Shown: positions 8,527 through 16,329 of the stretch, in pieces
Layout: every line of letters starts with the position of its first letter
Numbering within the stretch: the first letter of the stretch is position 1
NCBI RefSeq assembly: GCF_000347035.1
Contig: NZ_ANIJ01000040.1
Coordinates: 1-50,905 of the forward strand
Origin: Leptospira sp. B5-022
GTDB lineage: Bacteria > Spirochaetota > Leptospiria > Leptospirales > Leptospiraceae
Direction of reading: 5' to 3'
Length of the DNA: 50,905 bases
Program-made: the position numbers and the translations under genes
Notes under the pieces: generated by a model
The model's database searches: none
Seen by the model: the letters and a program-made list of their open reading frames with translations, nothing else
Told to the model about the DNA's origin: nothing

Positions 8527-10203
8527 ATGAAGCAGAAATCTAAAAAAAGAAAGAACTTAGAGGGGAAAAAACCCCATTTTCTTATTCTAGGACTTGTAAT
8601 CTATTCCCAGGCGATCTTCTCCCAGGGAAGCTCTCCAGGAACGGAACTTGCGCAAGCAAGCGAACCTCCTAAAGTGGAAAAACCGAAGCCGGATGAATTC
8701 ACTCTCTATGAAGACCAAGACGGACAATTATTCACCAAACCAGGTCCCGGTCGTTTTAAGAGCAAAATGGATAAGGCAATCAACAAGAACGATCCTAAAT
8801 TCAACCCATATCCGAATCATTTAACAAACAGACCGGAAGAAATCCAAAAGGAAAGACTTACCGTTACTGGAAGAATGCAATTCAGGGGTATTTCGGCACA
8901 AACAGGGTCCAACTATAATAACGGAAGCGAGGATTTCAATTCAGTAGATTGGCATTTCAGACGTCTTCGTTTAGGGATCCAATACCAAGGCGGGTCTTGG
9001 TGGGGAATGATGATCAACCTCAGGGGAGAAAATATGCTGAACGCCCCTTATATCACTCAATCCAGGAACTCTACAGGAGAAGTAACCAATGTTTCCTTGA
9101 AAGAAGGGAGAGGTTATATCCAAGAAGCATTCCTTTTTGTGAATATTCCGATATTAGGAGCACGGTTGAGTTTCGGTCAATTACCTACTCAATTCCACAG
9201 AGAATATCTGATGTCTTCCGCAAACTTCATCGCATTAGAACGTTCTTATATGACTAACGCTTATCCCCAGTTCGATATGGGTGTGAATCTAAGACTTTCC
9301 CCTTTGAAAGATTTTTTCGAAGGGAAATACGAAAAATATCTGACCATCGATCTAATGGCAGGTAATGGACACGGTGCAGGGGGTGACTATGGAACAGGTA
9401 GACGCCAGGACCTAACGGTTGCAGGAAGACCACACCAGCCTATCTTAAATTCTCCTCTATATTTTGCGAGAGTCCAATGGAATGTTCTCGGAGGTCTTGT
9501 TAAGGAAAACGGAAGTAATGTCGGTTGGCAGGAAGGGGAAGAGATCTTCCAAAAAGATCTGAAAATTTCCCTGGGTGCCGCCGCCATGCAGACTAAGAAC
9601 GCAAGCTTTAGTTCCGGTCCTGCGTCCACTCTTGCAGTGGACGGAGCAATCCCAAGAGGAGCTCCAACTCAATATCTTTTTACGACTCAAACGACTGCGG
9701 ACAATAGCACTTACGATTGCACTGTTGCCAGCTACCAAACCAGTTACTGCCAAAAAAATCTGGACCTAAGAGGCTATACCTACGACGGAACCATGTCTTG
9801 GAACGGCATCTATTTGAGCGGAGCCTATACTACTTATACGGGAGCGGCTTCTAACAATCTTTCCGGATGGCAAGCGACCGTCGGTTATAATATTCAAATA
9901 TTCGATAAGTATTATATTATGCCCGTTTTCAGATATGATCTCCTAAAAGGGGATTTTAATCGTAACGGTAAGATAGAAGAAACGGATATGAAAAAATACT
10001 ATTGGGTCGGTTTGAACCTGTTCGGGGACAAACACTTGTTCAAGGCCCAATTGTTCTACCAGATCCCTATTTTAAAATTAGGAGTGGATCCGGTAACTCG
10101 TGAACCTGAGGTTATAAATAACCAAACCGTCTATTTCCAACTTCAGGCAACTTTCTGGACCGGAACAGTTTCACCGGACCACTTGAACACCAGGTTAGAT
10201 TAA
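8527..10203 (+). CDS. Phosphate-selective-type porin (OprO/OprP family)
   Basis: The 558-residue protein has a basic N-terminus, a hydrophobic segment (FLILGLVIYSQAIFSQ) that serves as export signal, and a 60-residue charged linker. The barrel begins near LTVTGRMQFRGISAQ. Family features are WHFRRLRLGIQYQGGSWWGMM, the long aromatic strands typical of trimeric porins, a GQLPTQFHREYLMSS segment and a final strand ending in Phe-Trp-rich sequence (QLQATFW) before a short tail. OprP-type porins pass phosphate or polyphosphate across the outer membrane. The downstream lipoprotein and pst genes and the upstream Pho-type repeats support that role. Substrate choice cannot be read from the sequence. 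It is probably cotranscribed with the lipoprotein 21 bases downstream. Confidence 0.85.
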   Translation: MKQKSKKRKNLEGKKPHFLILGLVIYSQAIFSQGSSPGTELAQASEPPKVEKPKPDEFTLYEDQDGQLFTKPGPGRFKSKMDKAINKNDPKFNPYPNHLTNRPEEIQKERLTVTGRMQFRGISAQTGSNYNNGSEDFNSVDWHFRRLRLGIQYQGGSWWGMMINLRGENMLNAPYITQSRNSTGEVTNVSLKEGRGYIQEAFLFVNIPILGARLSFGQLPTQFHREYLMSSANFIALERSYMTNAYPQFDMGVNLRLSPLKDFFEGKYEKYLTIDLMAGNGHGAGGDYGTGRRQDLTVAGRPHQPILNSPLYFARVQWNVLGGLVKENGSNVGWQEGEEIFQKDLKISLGAAAMQTKNASFSSGPASTLAVDGAIPRGAPTQYLFTTQTTADNSTYDCTVASYQTSYCQKNLDLRGYTYDGTMSWNGIYLSGAYTTYTGAASNNLSGWQATVGYNIQIFDKYYIMPVFRYDLLKGDFNRNGKIEETDMKKYYWVGLNLFGDKHLFKAQLFYQIPILKLGVDPVTREPEVINNQTVYFQLQATFWTGTVSPDHLNTRLD

Positions 10204-10224
10204 GAAGAGGAGAAGGTAAATTTT

Positions 10225-10680
10225 ATGAAATCTAAACTTAAATTCATACTTCCACTTTTGGGATTATTGGCGATTTCTTGCTCTTCAGAGACAAAGGATG
10301 ATTCGGCTTTATTAGGAGCCTTAGTTGGAACTCCCGACGATGGGAACCAATCCATAGTAGTGGTGGAGGCCGCGGGAAATTTCACGGACTATACCGGAGA
10401 ATGTTACGATCATTTTACCGTATTAGGAACTTCCAATTCCACAATCTCTCCCACAAATTATTATCTTTACGTAATGTTCGGACATTCTCTGGATACGGAA
10501 CTTAGGAAATCCGCTCTTTCCACTTCGACTTGCGGTAGTTTAGGCTTCTTGGGCTCAGGGATCCCTACAAATGCGAGTCCTGTGAATTTTAGGTATTATA
10601 CCTGTGATCCAAACCTGGGGCAAGCCGGGGGAGATTGTGGTACTAAGATCAAAGCGGCGGTAGGATTTCCTAACAACTAA
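10225..10680 (+). CDS. Small lipoprotein next to the porin
   Basis: The 151-residue product has a clear lipoprotein signal: basic start, hydrophobic LKFILPLLGLLAIS and a lipobox ending at Cys19 (AISC). The mature part carries several cysteines (GECYDH, TSTCGS, YYTCDP, GDCG) that could form disulfides. I do not recognise a family. GAGGAG precedes the ATG. Its place between a phosphate-type porin and pstS suggests a periplasmic or outer-membrane accessory in phosphate capture, which is inference only. A strong hairpin ends the transcript. Confidence 0.8.
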   Translation: MKSKLKFILPLLGLLAISCSSETKDDSALLGALVGTPDDGNQSIVVVEAAGNFTDYTGECYDHFTVLGTSNSTISPTNYYLYVMFGHSLDTELRKSALSTSTCGSLGFLGSGIPTNASPVNFRYYTCDPNLGQAGGDCGTKIKAAVGFPNN

Positions 10681-10687
10681 TCCTAAA

Positions 10688-10719
10688 AAGTCCCTGTACT
10701 TTCTTGCAGGCAGGGACTT
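10688..10719 (+). terminator. Hairpin after the porin-lipoprotein pair
   Basis: AAGTCCCTG pairs perfectly with CAGGGACTT (9 bp, 14-base loop), starting eight bases after the stop. The tail ACTTTCG is only weakly U-rich. Confidence 0.6.
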
Positions 10720-10778
10720 ACTTTCGTAGAATGCGTTAGAATGCCAAATCTATGCAATAGAACAGAGTGTATCAGGAT

Positions 10779-10806
10779 TGTAATATTTGAGAAATCCTTT
10801 CGTAAC
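10779..10806 (+). promoter_or_regulatory. Candidate Pho-type site upstream of pstS
   Basis: TGTAAT (10779) and CGTAAC (10801) are 22 bp apart, twice the 11-bp period seen upstream of exbB and the porin. The middle position (10790) does not match, so this is the weakest of the three arrays. It ends 48 bases before the pstS start. Confidence 0.4.
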
Positions 10807-10853
10807 GGTTCTCGTTTACGATCCAAAAATATTTCAGGAGAAATATCAAATAG

Positions 10854-11693
10854 ATGAAAAAGATAGGTTTAAGACTTATTGTCTTATTAGTATTCGTTCT
10901 TTCTTCATTTTCCGTATCCGGGGAAGAGAAAAAGACAATCACAATTAAAGGATCCGACACAATGGTTATCCTGGTCCAAAAATGGACCGAAACCTTCCCT
11001 GACAAATCCGTTCAATTCCAAGTAACCGGAGGAGGTTCCGGAACCGGGATTGCGGCTCTGATCAACGGGACCACGGATATTTGTTCCGCTTCTCGTCCTC
11101 TCAAACCTCAAGAAATCCAACAGTTAAAGGAAAAATATAAATCCAACGGCGTGGAAATCAAGGTTGCAATCGACGGTATTTCTCTTTATGTAAACAAAAA
11201 GAATCCACTTGCGAAACTTTCCGTAGAAGAGATCCGTAAAATTTTCACGGGAAAGATCACCAATTGGAAAGAAGTTGGCGGAGAAGATCACAAAATCGTA
11301 CTCTATAGCCGTGAGAACAACTCCGGGACTTATGAGTATTTCAAAGAGCATGTTTTGGAAAAACAAGACTTTGATCCCTCTGCACAACATATGGTAGGAA
11401 CTGCGGCATTAGTGAACGCGATCTCCAAAGATAAATGGGGCATCGGTTACGGCGGTGCGGCTTACGCTTCCGGAGTCAAAGATCTAGCGGTCTCTGCGGA
11501 TGCAAATTCTAAAGCGGAACTTCCGACCGAAGCGAATATTTTGACCAACAAGTATCCGATCTCCAGATATCTTTATTTTTATCTAAGAGAAACACCAAAA
11601 GACCAAACCAAAAAGTTTATCGATTGGGTGATCGGAAAAGACGGACAAAAAGTAGTGAAGGACGTAGGTTACTTCCCTCTTAAGAAAAAGTAA
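10854..11693 (+). CDS. pstS: Phosphate ABC transporter substrate-binding protein PstS
   Basis: The protein has 279 residues and a cleavable signal peptide (LIVLLVFVLSSFSVSGEE). The mature part opens with the phosphate-binding signature IKGSDTMVILVQKWTE, followed by VTGGGSGTGIAALINGTTDICSASRP, then KIFTGKITNWKEVGG, SRENNSGTYEYFKEHVL and the GIGYGGAAY segment, all typical of PstS. It binds phosphate in the periplasm and delivers it to PstC/PstA. GGAG lies just upstream of the start. An intercistronic hairpin (11701-11730) separates it from pstC. Confidence 0.95.
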   Translation: MKKIGLRLIVLLVFVLSSFSVSGEEKKTITIKGSDTMVILVQKWTETFPDKSVQFQVTGGGSGTGIAALINGTTDICSASRPLKPQEIQQLKEKYKSNGVEIKVAIDGISLYVNKKNPLAKLSVEEIRKIFTGKITNWKEVGGEDHKIVLYSRENNSGTYEYFKEHVLEKQDFDPSAQHMVGTAALVNAISKDKWGIGYGGAAYASGVKDLAVSADANSKAELPTEANILTNKYPISRYLYFYLRETPKDQTKKFIDWVIGKDGQKVVKDVGYFPLKKK

Positions 11694-11700
11694 TATTGTG

Positions 11701-11730
11701 AGATCGTCTCCCGGAAACGGGAGCCGATCT
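11701..11730 (+). promoter_or_regulatory. Intercistronic GNRA-loop hairpin between pstS and pstC
   Basis: AGATCG and CTCCCG pair with CGGGAG and CGATCT around a GAAA tetraloop, with one T/C mismatch in the stem. There is no U-tract, so it is more likely an mRNA stabiliser or processing block than a full terminator. It could keep PstS levels above those of the membrane subunits. Confidence 0.6.
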
Positions 11731-11754
11731 TAAATCCAGAAATCGGAATATTCA

Positions 11755-12837
11755 ATGAGCAAACTCGATCCTCTGCTGAGATATCTTTTACATCCGAGCA
11801 GAAGAAAAATAGACGTTTTCGCGGAAACCTTGGTAAAAGGAACCGCCGCAACCTCCATCCTTATTATTCTTCTCATATTTTTCTTCGTCTTTAGAGAAGC
11901 TTCTTCCTTATTCTTCTCGGATTCTCCGCAAGCCAGCTCTACTACACAAAGCTCCGAGGCCCCTACGGAATATAACCCTGATTCCAGTTCGGATACTCCT
12001 ACGGAATACAATCCGGACGGAGATACATTGGAGTTGAATAAAACGGTAGCTGTCCCCTCTCCTGAGCCTGAAAAACTTTCCCTTTTCGAAAATCTTTTCA
12101 GCAAGGTTTGGCAGCCTGTTTCTTCCGTTCCTAAATTCGGTATTTTACCTTTGATCGTAGGGACTGCAAAAACTACGATCATAGCGATCTTACTCGGAGC
12201 ACCTTTGGCTATTCTAGCTGCATTGAATATTACGTTTTTCGTACCTAGAAAAGTAAGAGAGATCGTTAAACCTGCCATCGAAATGCTTGCTAACTTCCCT
12301 TCCGTAGTGATCGGATTTTTCTGCTTAATGGACGTAGCCACCGTGGTAAAAGCAACCTTCGATATAGATTTCAGATTGAACGCTCTCACCGGAGGGATAG
12401 GCCTTGCGATAGCGGTTACTCCGATCATTTTTACGGTGGCAGAAGACGCATTAAGCACAGTGCCTCAATCGTATAGACAGGCCTCCTTGGCATTAGGAGC
12501 TACGGAATGGCAGACCGCTTATAGAGTGATGCTTCCTGCTGCATTGCCTGGGGTTTTCGCCGCTGTACTTTTGGGCGTCGGAAGAGCATTCGGAGAGACG
12601 ATGATCGCCCTTATGGCTACTGGCAACGCTCCTATGATGAGTTTCGGCATATTTGATCCGAGCAGGACTTTTGCCGCCACGATCGGTGCGGAGATGGGAG
12701 AAGTTATCTGGGGATCGGAACATTATAATATTCTGTTCTTCCTGGGAGTACTTCTGTTCCTATTCACTTTTTCCTTGAACGCCATCACTGAGCTGTACGT
12801 CAAAAAGCGGCTTATGAGAAAGTTCCAAGGCTCCTAA
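11755..12837 (+). CDS. pstC: Phosphate ABC transporter permease PstC
   Basis: The protein has 360 residues, longer than the roughly 300-320 usual for PstC. After the first membrane helix (TSILIILLIFFFVFREAS) comes a low-complexity periplasmic insert (residues about 60-105) in which PTEYNPD occurs twice, encoded by a partial 36-bp tandem duplication (starts 11962 and 11998). The rest is a standard binding-protein-dependent permease: helices from PLIVGTAKTTIIAILLGAPL onward, ANFPSVVIGFF, and the cytoplasmic EAA loop SLALGATEWQTAYRVMLPAALPG. It pairs with PstA to form the phosphate channel. No strong ribosome site is seen. It lies 22 bases before pstA. Confidence 0.94.
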   Translation: MSKLDPLLRYLLHPSRRKIDVFAETLVKGTAATSILIILLIFFFVFREASSLFFSDSPQASSTTQSSEAPTEYNPDSSSDTPTEYNPDGDTLELNKTVAVPSPEPEKLSLFENLFSKVWQPVSSVPKFGILPLIVGTAKTTIIAILLGAPLAILAALNITFFVPRKVREIVKPAIEMLANFPSVVIGFFCLMDVATVVKATFDIDFRLNALTGGIGLAIAVTPIIFTVAEDALSTVPQSYRQASLALGATEWQTAYRVMLPAALPGVFAAVLLGVGRAFGETMIALMATGNAPMMSFGIFDPSRTFAATIGAEMGEVIWGSEHYNILFFLGVLLFLFTFSLNAITELYVKKRLMRKFQGS

Positions 12838-12859
12838 GAACAAAATTTGGTAAACTTCT

Positions 12860-13804
12860 TTGAAATGGAAAAAAGTCAGACTCAAAAGAAAAAGAGTCAT
12901 CCGAGATAAAATATATTCCATATTAGCTCTCGGAGCTCCCATGCTTGCTACGGGACTGATTCTATCAGCTGTCCTACTCATGCTCGGGAATATATTCTAT
13001 AAGGGATTTTCAGGAGTCAGTTGGGAATTCCTGACCGAAGCTCCTAGGAATAATAACTTAGAAGGCGGGATCTTTCCGGCTATCTATGGAACAGTATATC
13101 TAGTTTTTATAATGGTCCTATGTAGTATTCCGATAGGAACAGCTACCGGCATCTTTCTTTCCGAATACACTGCAAGAGATTCCAGGTTCGCTATGACGGT
13201 CAGGTTTGCCATCAATACCTTGGCGGGAGTTCCTTCCATCGTATTCGGTTTGTTCGGTGTCGGTTTTTTCATCCAGTTTATCGGAAAAGGAATGGATTAT
13301 GTTGCGAACAATACCACTCCTGTTTGGGGCAAACCGGCTCTAATCTGGGCTGCAGCTACACTAGCAATTCTCACCTTACCCGTAGTTATTATTTCCGTAG
13401 AAGAAACTATGAGAAGTATTCCGAGAGAAATGAGAGAGTCCAGTCTCGCGTTAGGCGCAACTAAGTGGCAGACTATCTGGAAATTGATCTTACCGAATTC
13501 TTTGACCGGGATCTTAACGGGAGCAATCCTTGCGATCGGACGAGGAGCTGGAGAAGTGGCTCCGATCCTATTCGTAGGAGTTGTGTATTCCTTGCCGGAA
13601 TTACCTTCTCACCTTTCCGATCAATTTATGCAATTAGGCTACCATTTGTTCGTATTGGCGACCCAATCGCCGGACGTGGATGCTGCGATGCCGAAACAAT
13701 ATGCAACAACGGTCGTATTATTAACTCTTACCTTCGGGATGAGTTTTTTCGCAACATTCTTAAGATACAGAATCAGAAAATCCAGGGGTAAGACCCATGT
13801 ATAA
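12860..13804 (+). CDS. pstA: Phosphate ABC transporter permease PstA
   Basis: The 314-residue permease starts at TTG as given, since no ATG fits before the first helix. A basic start (KWKKVRLKRKRVIRDK) precedes six predicted membrane segments. The EAA loop SLALGATKWQTIWKLILPNSLTG, the AGVPSIVFGLFGVGFF segment and the GRGAGEVAPILFVG motif identify PstA. It forms the membrane channel with PstC and docks PstB. The 34-base gap to pstB contains a good GAGGAG ribosome site. Confidence 0.94.
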   Translation: MKWKKVRLKRKRVIRDKIYSILALGAPMLATGLILSAVLLMLGNIFYKGFSGVSWEFLTEAPRNNNLEGGIFPAIYGTVYLVFIMVLCSIPIGTATGIFLSEYTARDSRFAMTVRFAINTLAGVPSIVFGLFGVGFFIQFIGKGMDYVANNTTPVWGKPALIWAAATLAILTLPVVIISVEETMRSIPREMRESSLALGATKWQTIWKLILPNSLTGILTGAILAIGRGAGEVAPILFVGVVYSLPELPSHLSDQFMQLGYHLFVLATQSPDVDAAMPKQYATTVVLLTLTFGMSFFATFLRYRIRKSRGKTHV

Positions 13805-13838
13805 CGTTTTTATTGGAGATGCGAGGAGTTAATCTCAG

Positions 13839-14603
13839 ATGAAAGATACAAAAGTAAAAATAAAATCCCGCCATTTCAACTTTTTCTACGGTGAAAACCA
13901 GGCATTACATGATATCTCCTTGGAAATTCATGCGAAGAAGGTCACTGCGTTCATAGGACCTTCCGGTTGCGGAAAATCCACTTTTTTAAGATCGATCAAT
14001 CGTATGAACGACGTGATCGACGGTTCCAAAGTGAACGGTAAATTGGAAATTGACGGTATCAACATTTATGATCCCCTCATGAACGTTGTGGAACTTAGAA
14101 AAAGGGTCGGAATGGTTTTCCAAAAGTCCTTCCCTTTTCCTAAATCTATTTATGAAAATATCGCCTACGGTCTGAAACTGAACGGCAGAGTCTCCAAGGA
14201 CGAAATGGACCATATAGTCGAGGAAAGTCTGAGAAAGTCCGCACTTTGGAAAGAGGTCAAGGACAGGTTGAATGATAGCGCACTTGGGCTATCCGGAGGA
14301 CAACAACAAAGATTATGTATCGCAAGAGCGATCGCAATGAATCCGGAGGTGATCTTAATGGATGAGCCTTGCTCCGCATTGGATCCGATCTCCACTAAAA
14401 AAGTGGAAGAGTTTATCTCCGAGTTCAAGGACTCTTATACGATAGTGATTGTTACTCATAATATGCAACAAGCAGCTAGGGTAAGCGATTATACCGGTTT
14501 TTTCTATATGGGCCGTTTGGTGGAATTCGATACTACCAAAAAGATGTTCCATGATCCTTCTAAAAAGGAAACGGAAGATTATATTTCAGGAAAATTCGGC
14601 TGA
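13839..14603 (+). CDS. pstB: Phosphate ABC transporter ATPase PstB
   Basis: The 254-residue ATPase has Walker [10 protein letters not shown] (residues 40-48), an FQK Q-loop near residue 94, the signature LSGGQQQR (151-158), Walker B ILMDEP followed by CSALDP, and the switch histidine in [13 protein letters not shown]. Length and motifs are typical of PstB. It ends the pst operon: a strong terminator follows at 14631. No phoU follows, which is unusual because phoU commonly sits right after pstB. Confidence 0.96.
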   Translation: MKDTKVKIKSRHFNFFYGENQALHDISLEIHAKKVTAFIGPSGCGKSTFLRSINRMNDVIDGSKVNGKLEIDGINIYDPLMNVVELRKRVGMVFQKSFPFPKSIYENIAYGLKLNGRVSKDEMDHIVEESLRKSALWKEVKDRLNDSALGLSGGQQQRLCIARAIAMNPEVILMDEPCSALDPISTKKVEEFISEFKDSYTIVIVTHNMQQAARVSDYTGFFYMGRLVEFDTTKKMFHDPSKKETEDYISGKFG

Positions 14604-14630
14604 TCCGAAGGTATATGTTTCCCGAGCAAA

Positions 14631-14659
14631 AGCGCCCGCATTCTGTGGGCGTTTTTTTA
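14631..14659 (+). terminator. Rho-independent terminator of the pst operon
   Basis: CGCCCGCA pairs with TGTGGGCG (one G-U pair) around a TTC loop and is followed directly by seven T residues. This is the clearest intrinsic terminator in the window. Confidence 0.88.
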
Positions 14660-14666
14660 TCCTATA

Positions 14667-14685
14667 CTGTAACTTAAATCGTTAC
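14667..14685 (+). promoter_or_regulatory. GTAAC/GTTAC inverted repeat upstream of the DinB-like gene
   Basis: GTAAC and GTTAC are arranged as an inverted repeat with a 7-bp spacer. The first 13 bases (CTGTAACTTAAAT) equal those at 8354-8366 upstream of the porin. It sits 19-37 bases before the start chosen for the next gene, so it may belong to that promoter. Confidence 0.4.
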
Positions 14686-14703
14686 TATTCGAAGTTTCCC
14701 TCA

Positions 14704-15249
14704 ATGAGGCAGACGAAATCAGATTTAATAGATTCTCTCGAGATCATCTTTTTAAGATTCGCAGAATTACTCCTTAGGCTCCCGGAAAGAAATTATGCTC
14801 GCCCTTTACATTTACTGTCCGGGGCGAGTATAGGTAAACAGGTCCGACATTGTTTAGAATTTGCGGAAGCTTTATTAAACGGATATGATATAAGGTTTGT
14901 TACCTACGACCAAAGAAAAAGAAATCCTATCTACGAAAATTCCCCCGAAGCAGCCGCTTATCGATTTCAAGAATTAGTAAGAGAATTCAAGCTAAAAGAT
15001 TGGGAGGGAGAAGTTGAAGTTTCTTATTTAGTCCATTCTTCTTCCGGTTCGGAAAATGTGGTAAAATCTTCCTGGGATAGAGAATTACTTTATGTACAAG
15101 AGCATACGATCCACCATGAAGCGATCGTAAGAGTTGCGCTTGAGCACGATCTCGGGTTCGACGATATTCCGGAAAGTTTCGGTTTTGCGATCTCCACACT
15201 ACAATACAAAGCGAATCTTTCTATTCTCGCTTGGGATCCGGTCATCTAA
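14704..15249 (+). CDS. DinB-superfamily protein
   Basis: This is a 181-residue four-helix-bundle type protein. His residues in KQVRHCLEF and in EHTIHHEAIVR occur in the pattern of the DinB/YfiT metal site, and helices such as RFAELLLRLPERNY fit the fold. Members are metal-dependent transferases of low-molecular-weight thiols or have no known activity. The frame stays open back to 14551, overlapping pstB and crossing the terminator, so I chose the ATG at 14704. The next gene begins directly at the stop codon, so the two are coupled. Confidence 0.7.
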   Translation: MRQTKSDLIDSLEIIFLRFAELLLRLPERNYARPLHLLSGASIGKQVRHCLEFAEALLNGYDIRFVTYDQRKRNPIYENSPEAAAYRFQELVREFKLKDWEGEVEVSYLVHSSSGSENVVKSSWDRELLYVQEHTIHHEAIVRVALEHDLGFDDIPESFGFAISTLQYKANLSILAWDPVI

Positions 15250-16326
15250 ATGTTAGAGATACAAACCGAGCAAGATTTACTCGAACAATCCGATCCGATG
15301 GAATTTTGGCCCACTTGGAAGTTGTATCTACCTTTGATCCCATATATCGTTTTTGAATCCATTCGATCTATTCGATACGGTTCATTTTCCTCCTTAGGAT
15401 TCGGGTCAATTGCAGCCGTCAATCCAGGCATTCCGTTAGGAGGTCTCGTAGGAGAATCGAAATATCAGATCTTAAAAAATTTGGATCCTCAGCACGTATT
15501 AAAATTTTTCCTAGTTCCAAAAGGTTCCAAAGACGTAAATTCTATTTTAGAAAAAATGAATACTTTTGGATTAGGATTTCCCATCATACTCAAGCCGGAT
15601 TCCGGGCAAAGAGGACAAGGTGTCCGAAAGATCTTAAGTCAAAAACATTTGGAAGATTGTTTGTTAGAATCGAATGTGGATCTACTTATCCAAGAATACC
15701 ACCCTGGTCCTTTCGAGGTTGGAGTTTTTTATTATAGATATCCGAACGAGACCAAAGGTAATATATTCTCCATCACTAGAAAAGTATTTCCAAAGTTGAT
15801 CGGAGACGGGACCTCATCTCTTTCCAAATTAGTGGAAACCCATCCCAGATTTAAAATACAAAAGGAAAAATTCCGAAAAAGATTTTCAGAAGTTTGGGAA
15901 CGAATCCCTGGACTAGGAGAAAATATACTTCTTACGGAAGCCGGAAATCATTGCCAAGGAACTTTATTTTTGGACGGATCTGAATGGATCACTCCTGAAT
16001 TGGAAAACAAGATCCACGAGATCTCTTCCTCTTTTTCGGGTTTTTATTTTGGAAGATACGATATCCGATTTTCGTCTCTCAAAGATTTTTTGGAAGGAAA
16101 AGATCTGAAGGTAGTGGAACTGAACGGGGTCACTTCGGAATCCACCAACTTATACGATCCCAGATTTTCCATCAAAGAACGATATTCCATACTAATCTCC
16201 CAATGGAAGATATTATTTGAGATTTCCAGACAATCAAAAGCGAAAGGTGCGGGTCTATTTTCTATACTAAAAGTTTTGTACAATTTTTATTTCGGAGACA
16301 GGATTGTGTCCGATCTCTCCAGTTGA
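15250..16326 (+). CDS. ATP-grasp enzyme of unknown substrate
   Basis: The 358-residue protein shows ATP-grasp features: the glycine-rich loop in LGFPIILKPDSGQRGQGV, the adenine-side motif LIQEYHPGPFEVGVFY, and a C-terminal metal-binding stretch KVVELNGVTSES. The N-terminal region carries aromatic and hydrophobic residues but no clear membrane span. Such enzymes join a carboxylate to an amine or thiol through an acyl phosphate. The substrate is unknown, and it is not a standard D-Ala-D-Ala ligase. Its ATG follows the stop of the DinB-like gene without a gap, so the two proteins probably share a pathway. Confidence 0.75.
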   Translation: MLEIQTEQDLLEQSDPMEFWPTWKLYLPLIPYIVFESIRSIRYGSFSSLGFGSIAAVNPGIPLGGLVGESKYQILKNLDPQHVLKFFLVPKGSKDVNSILEKMNTFGLGFPIILKPDSGQRGQGVRKILSQKHLEDCLLESNVDLLIQEYHPGPFEVGVFYYRYPNETKGNIFSITRKVFPKLIGDGTSSLSKLVETHPRFKIQKEKFRKRFSEVWERIPGLGENILLTEAGNHCQGTLFLDGSEWITPELENKIHEISSSFSGFYFGRYDIRFSSLKDFLEGKDLKVVELNGVTSESTNLYDPRFSIKERYSILISQWKILFEISRQSKAKGAGLFSILKVLYNFYFGDRIVSDLSS

Positions 16327-16329
16327 GAC

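Noticed and set aside
11730..12458. 242-residue minus-strand open frame
   Set aside because: It is antisense to pstC, which has clear permease motifs.
14551..14703. Upstream extension of the DinB-like gene
   Set aside because: It would overlap pstB and cross its terminator, and it shows no family match.
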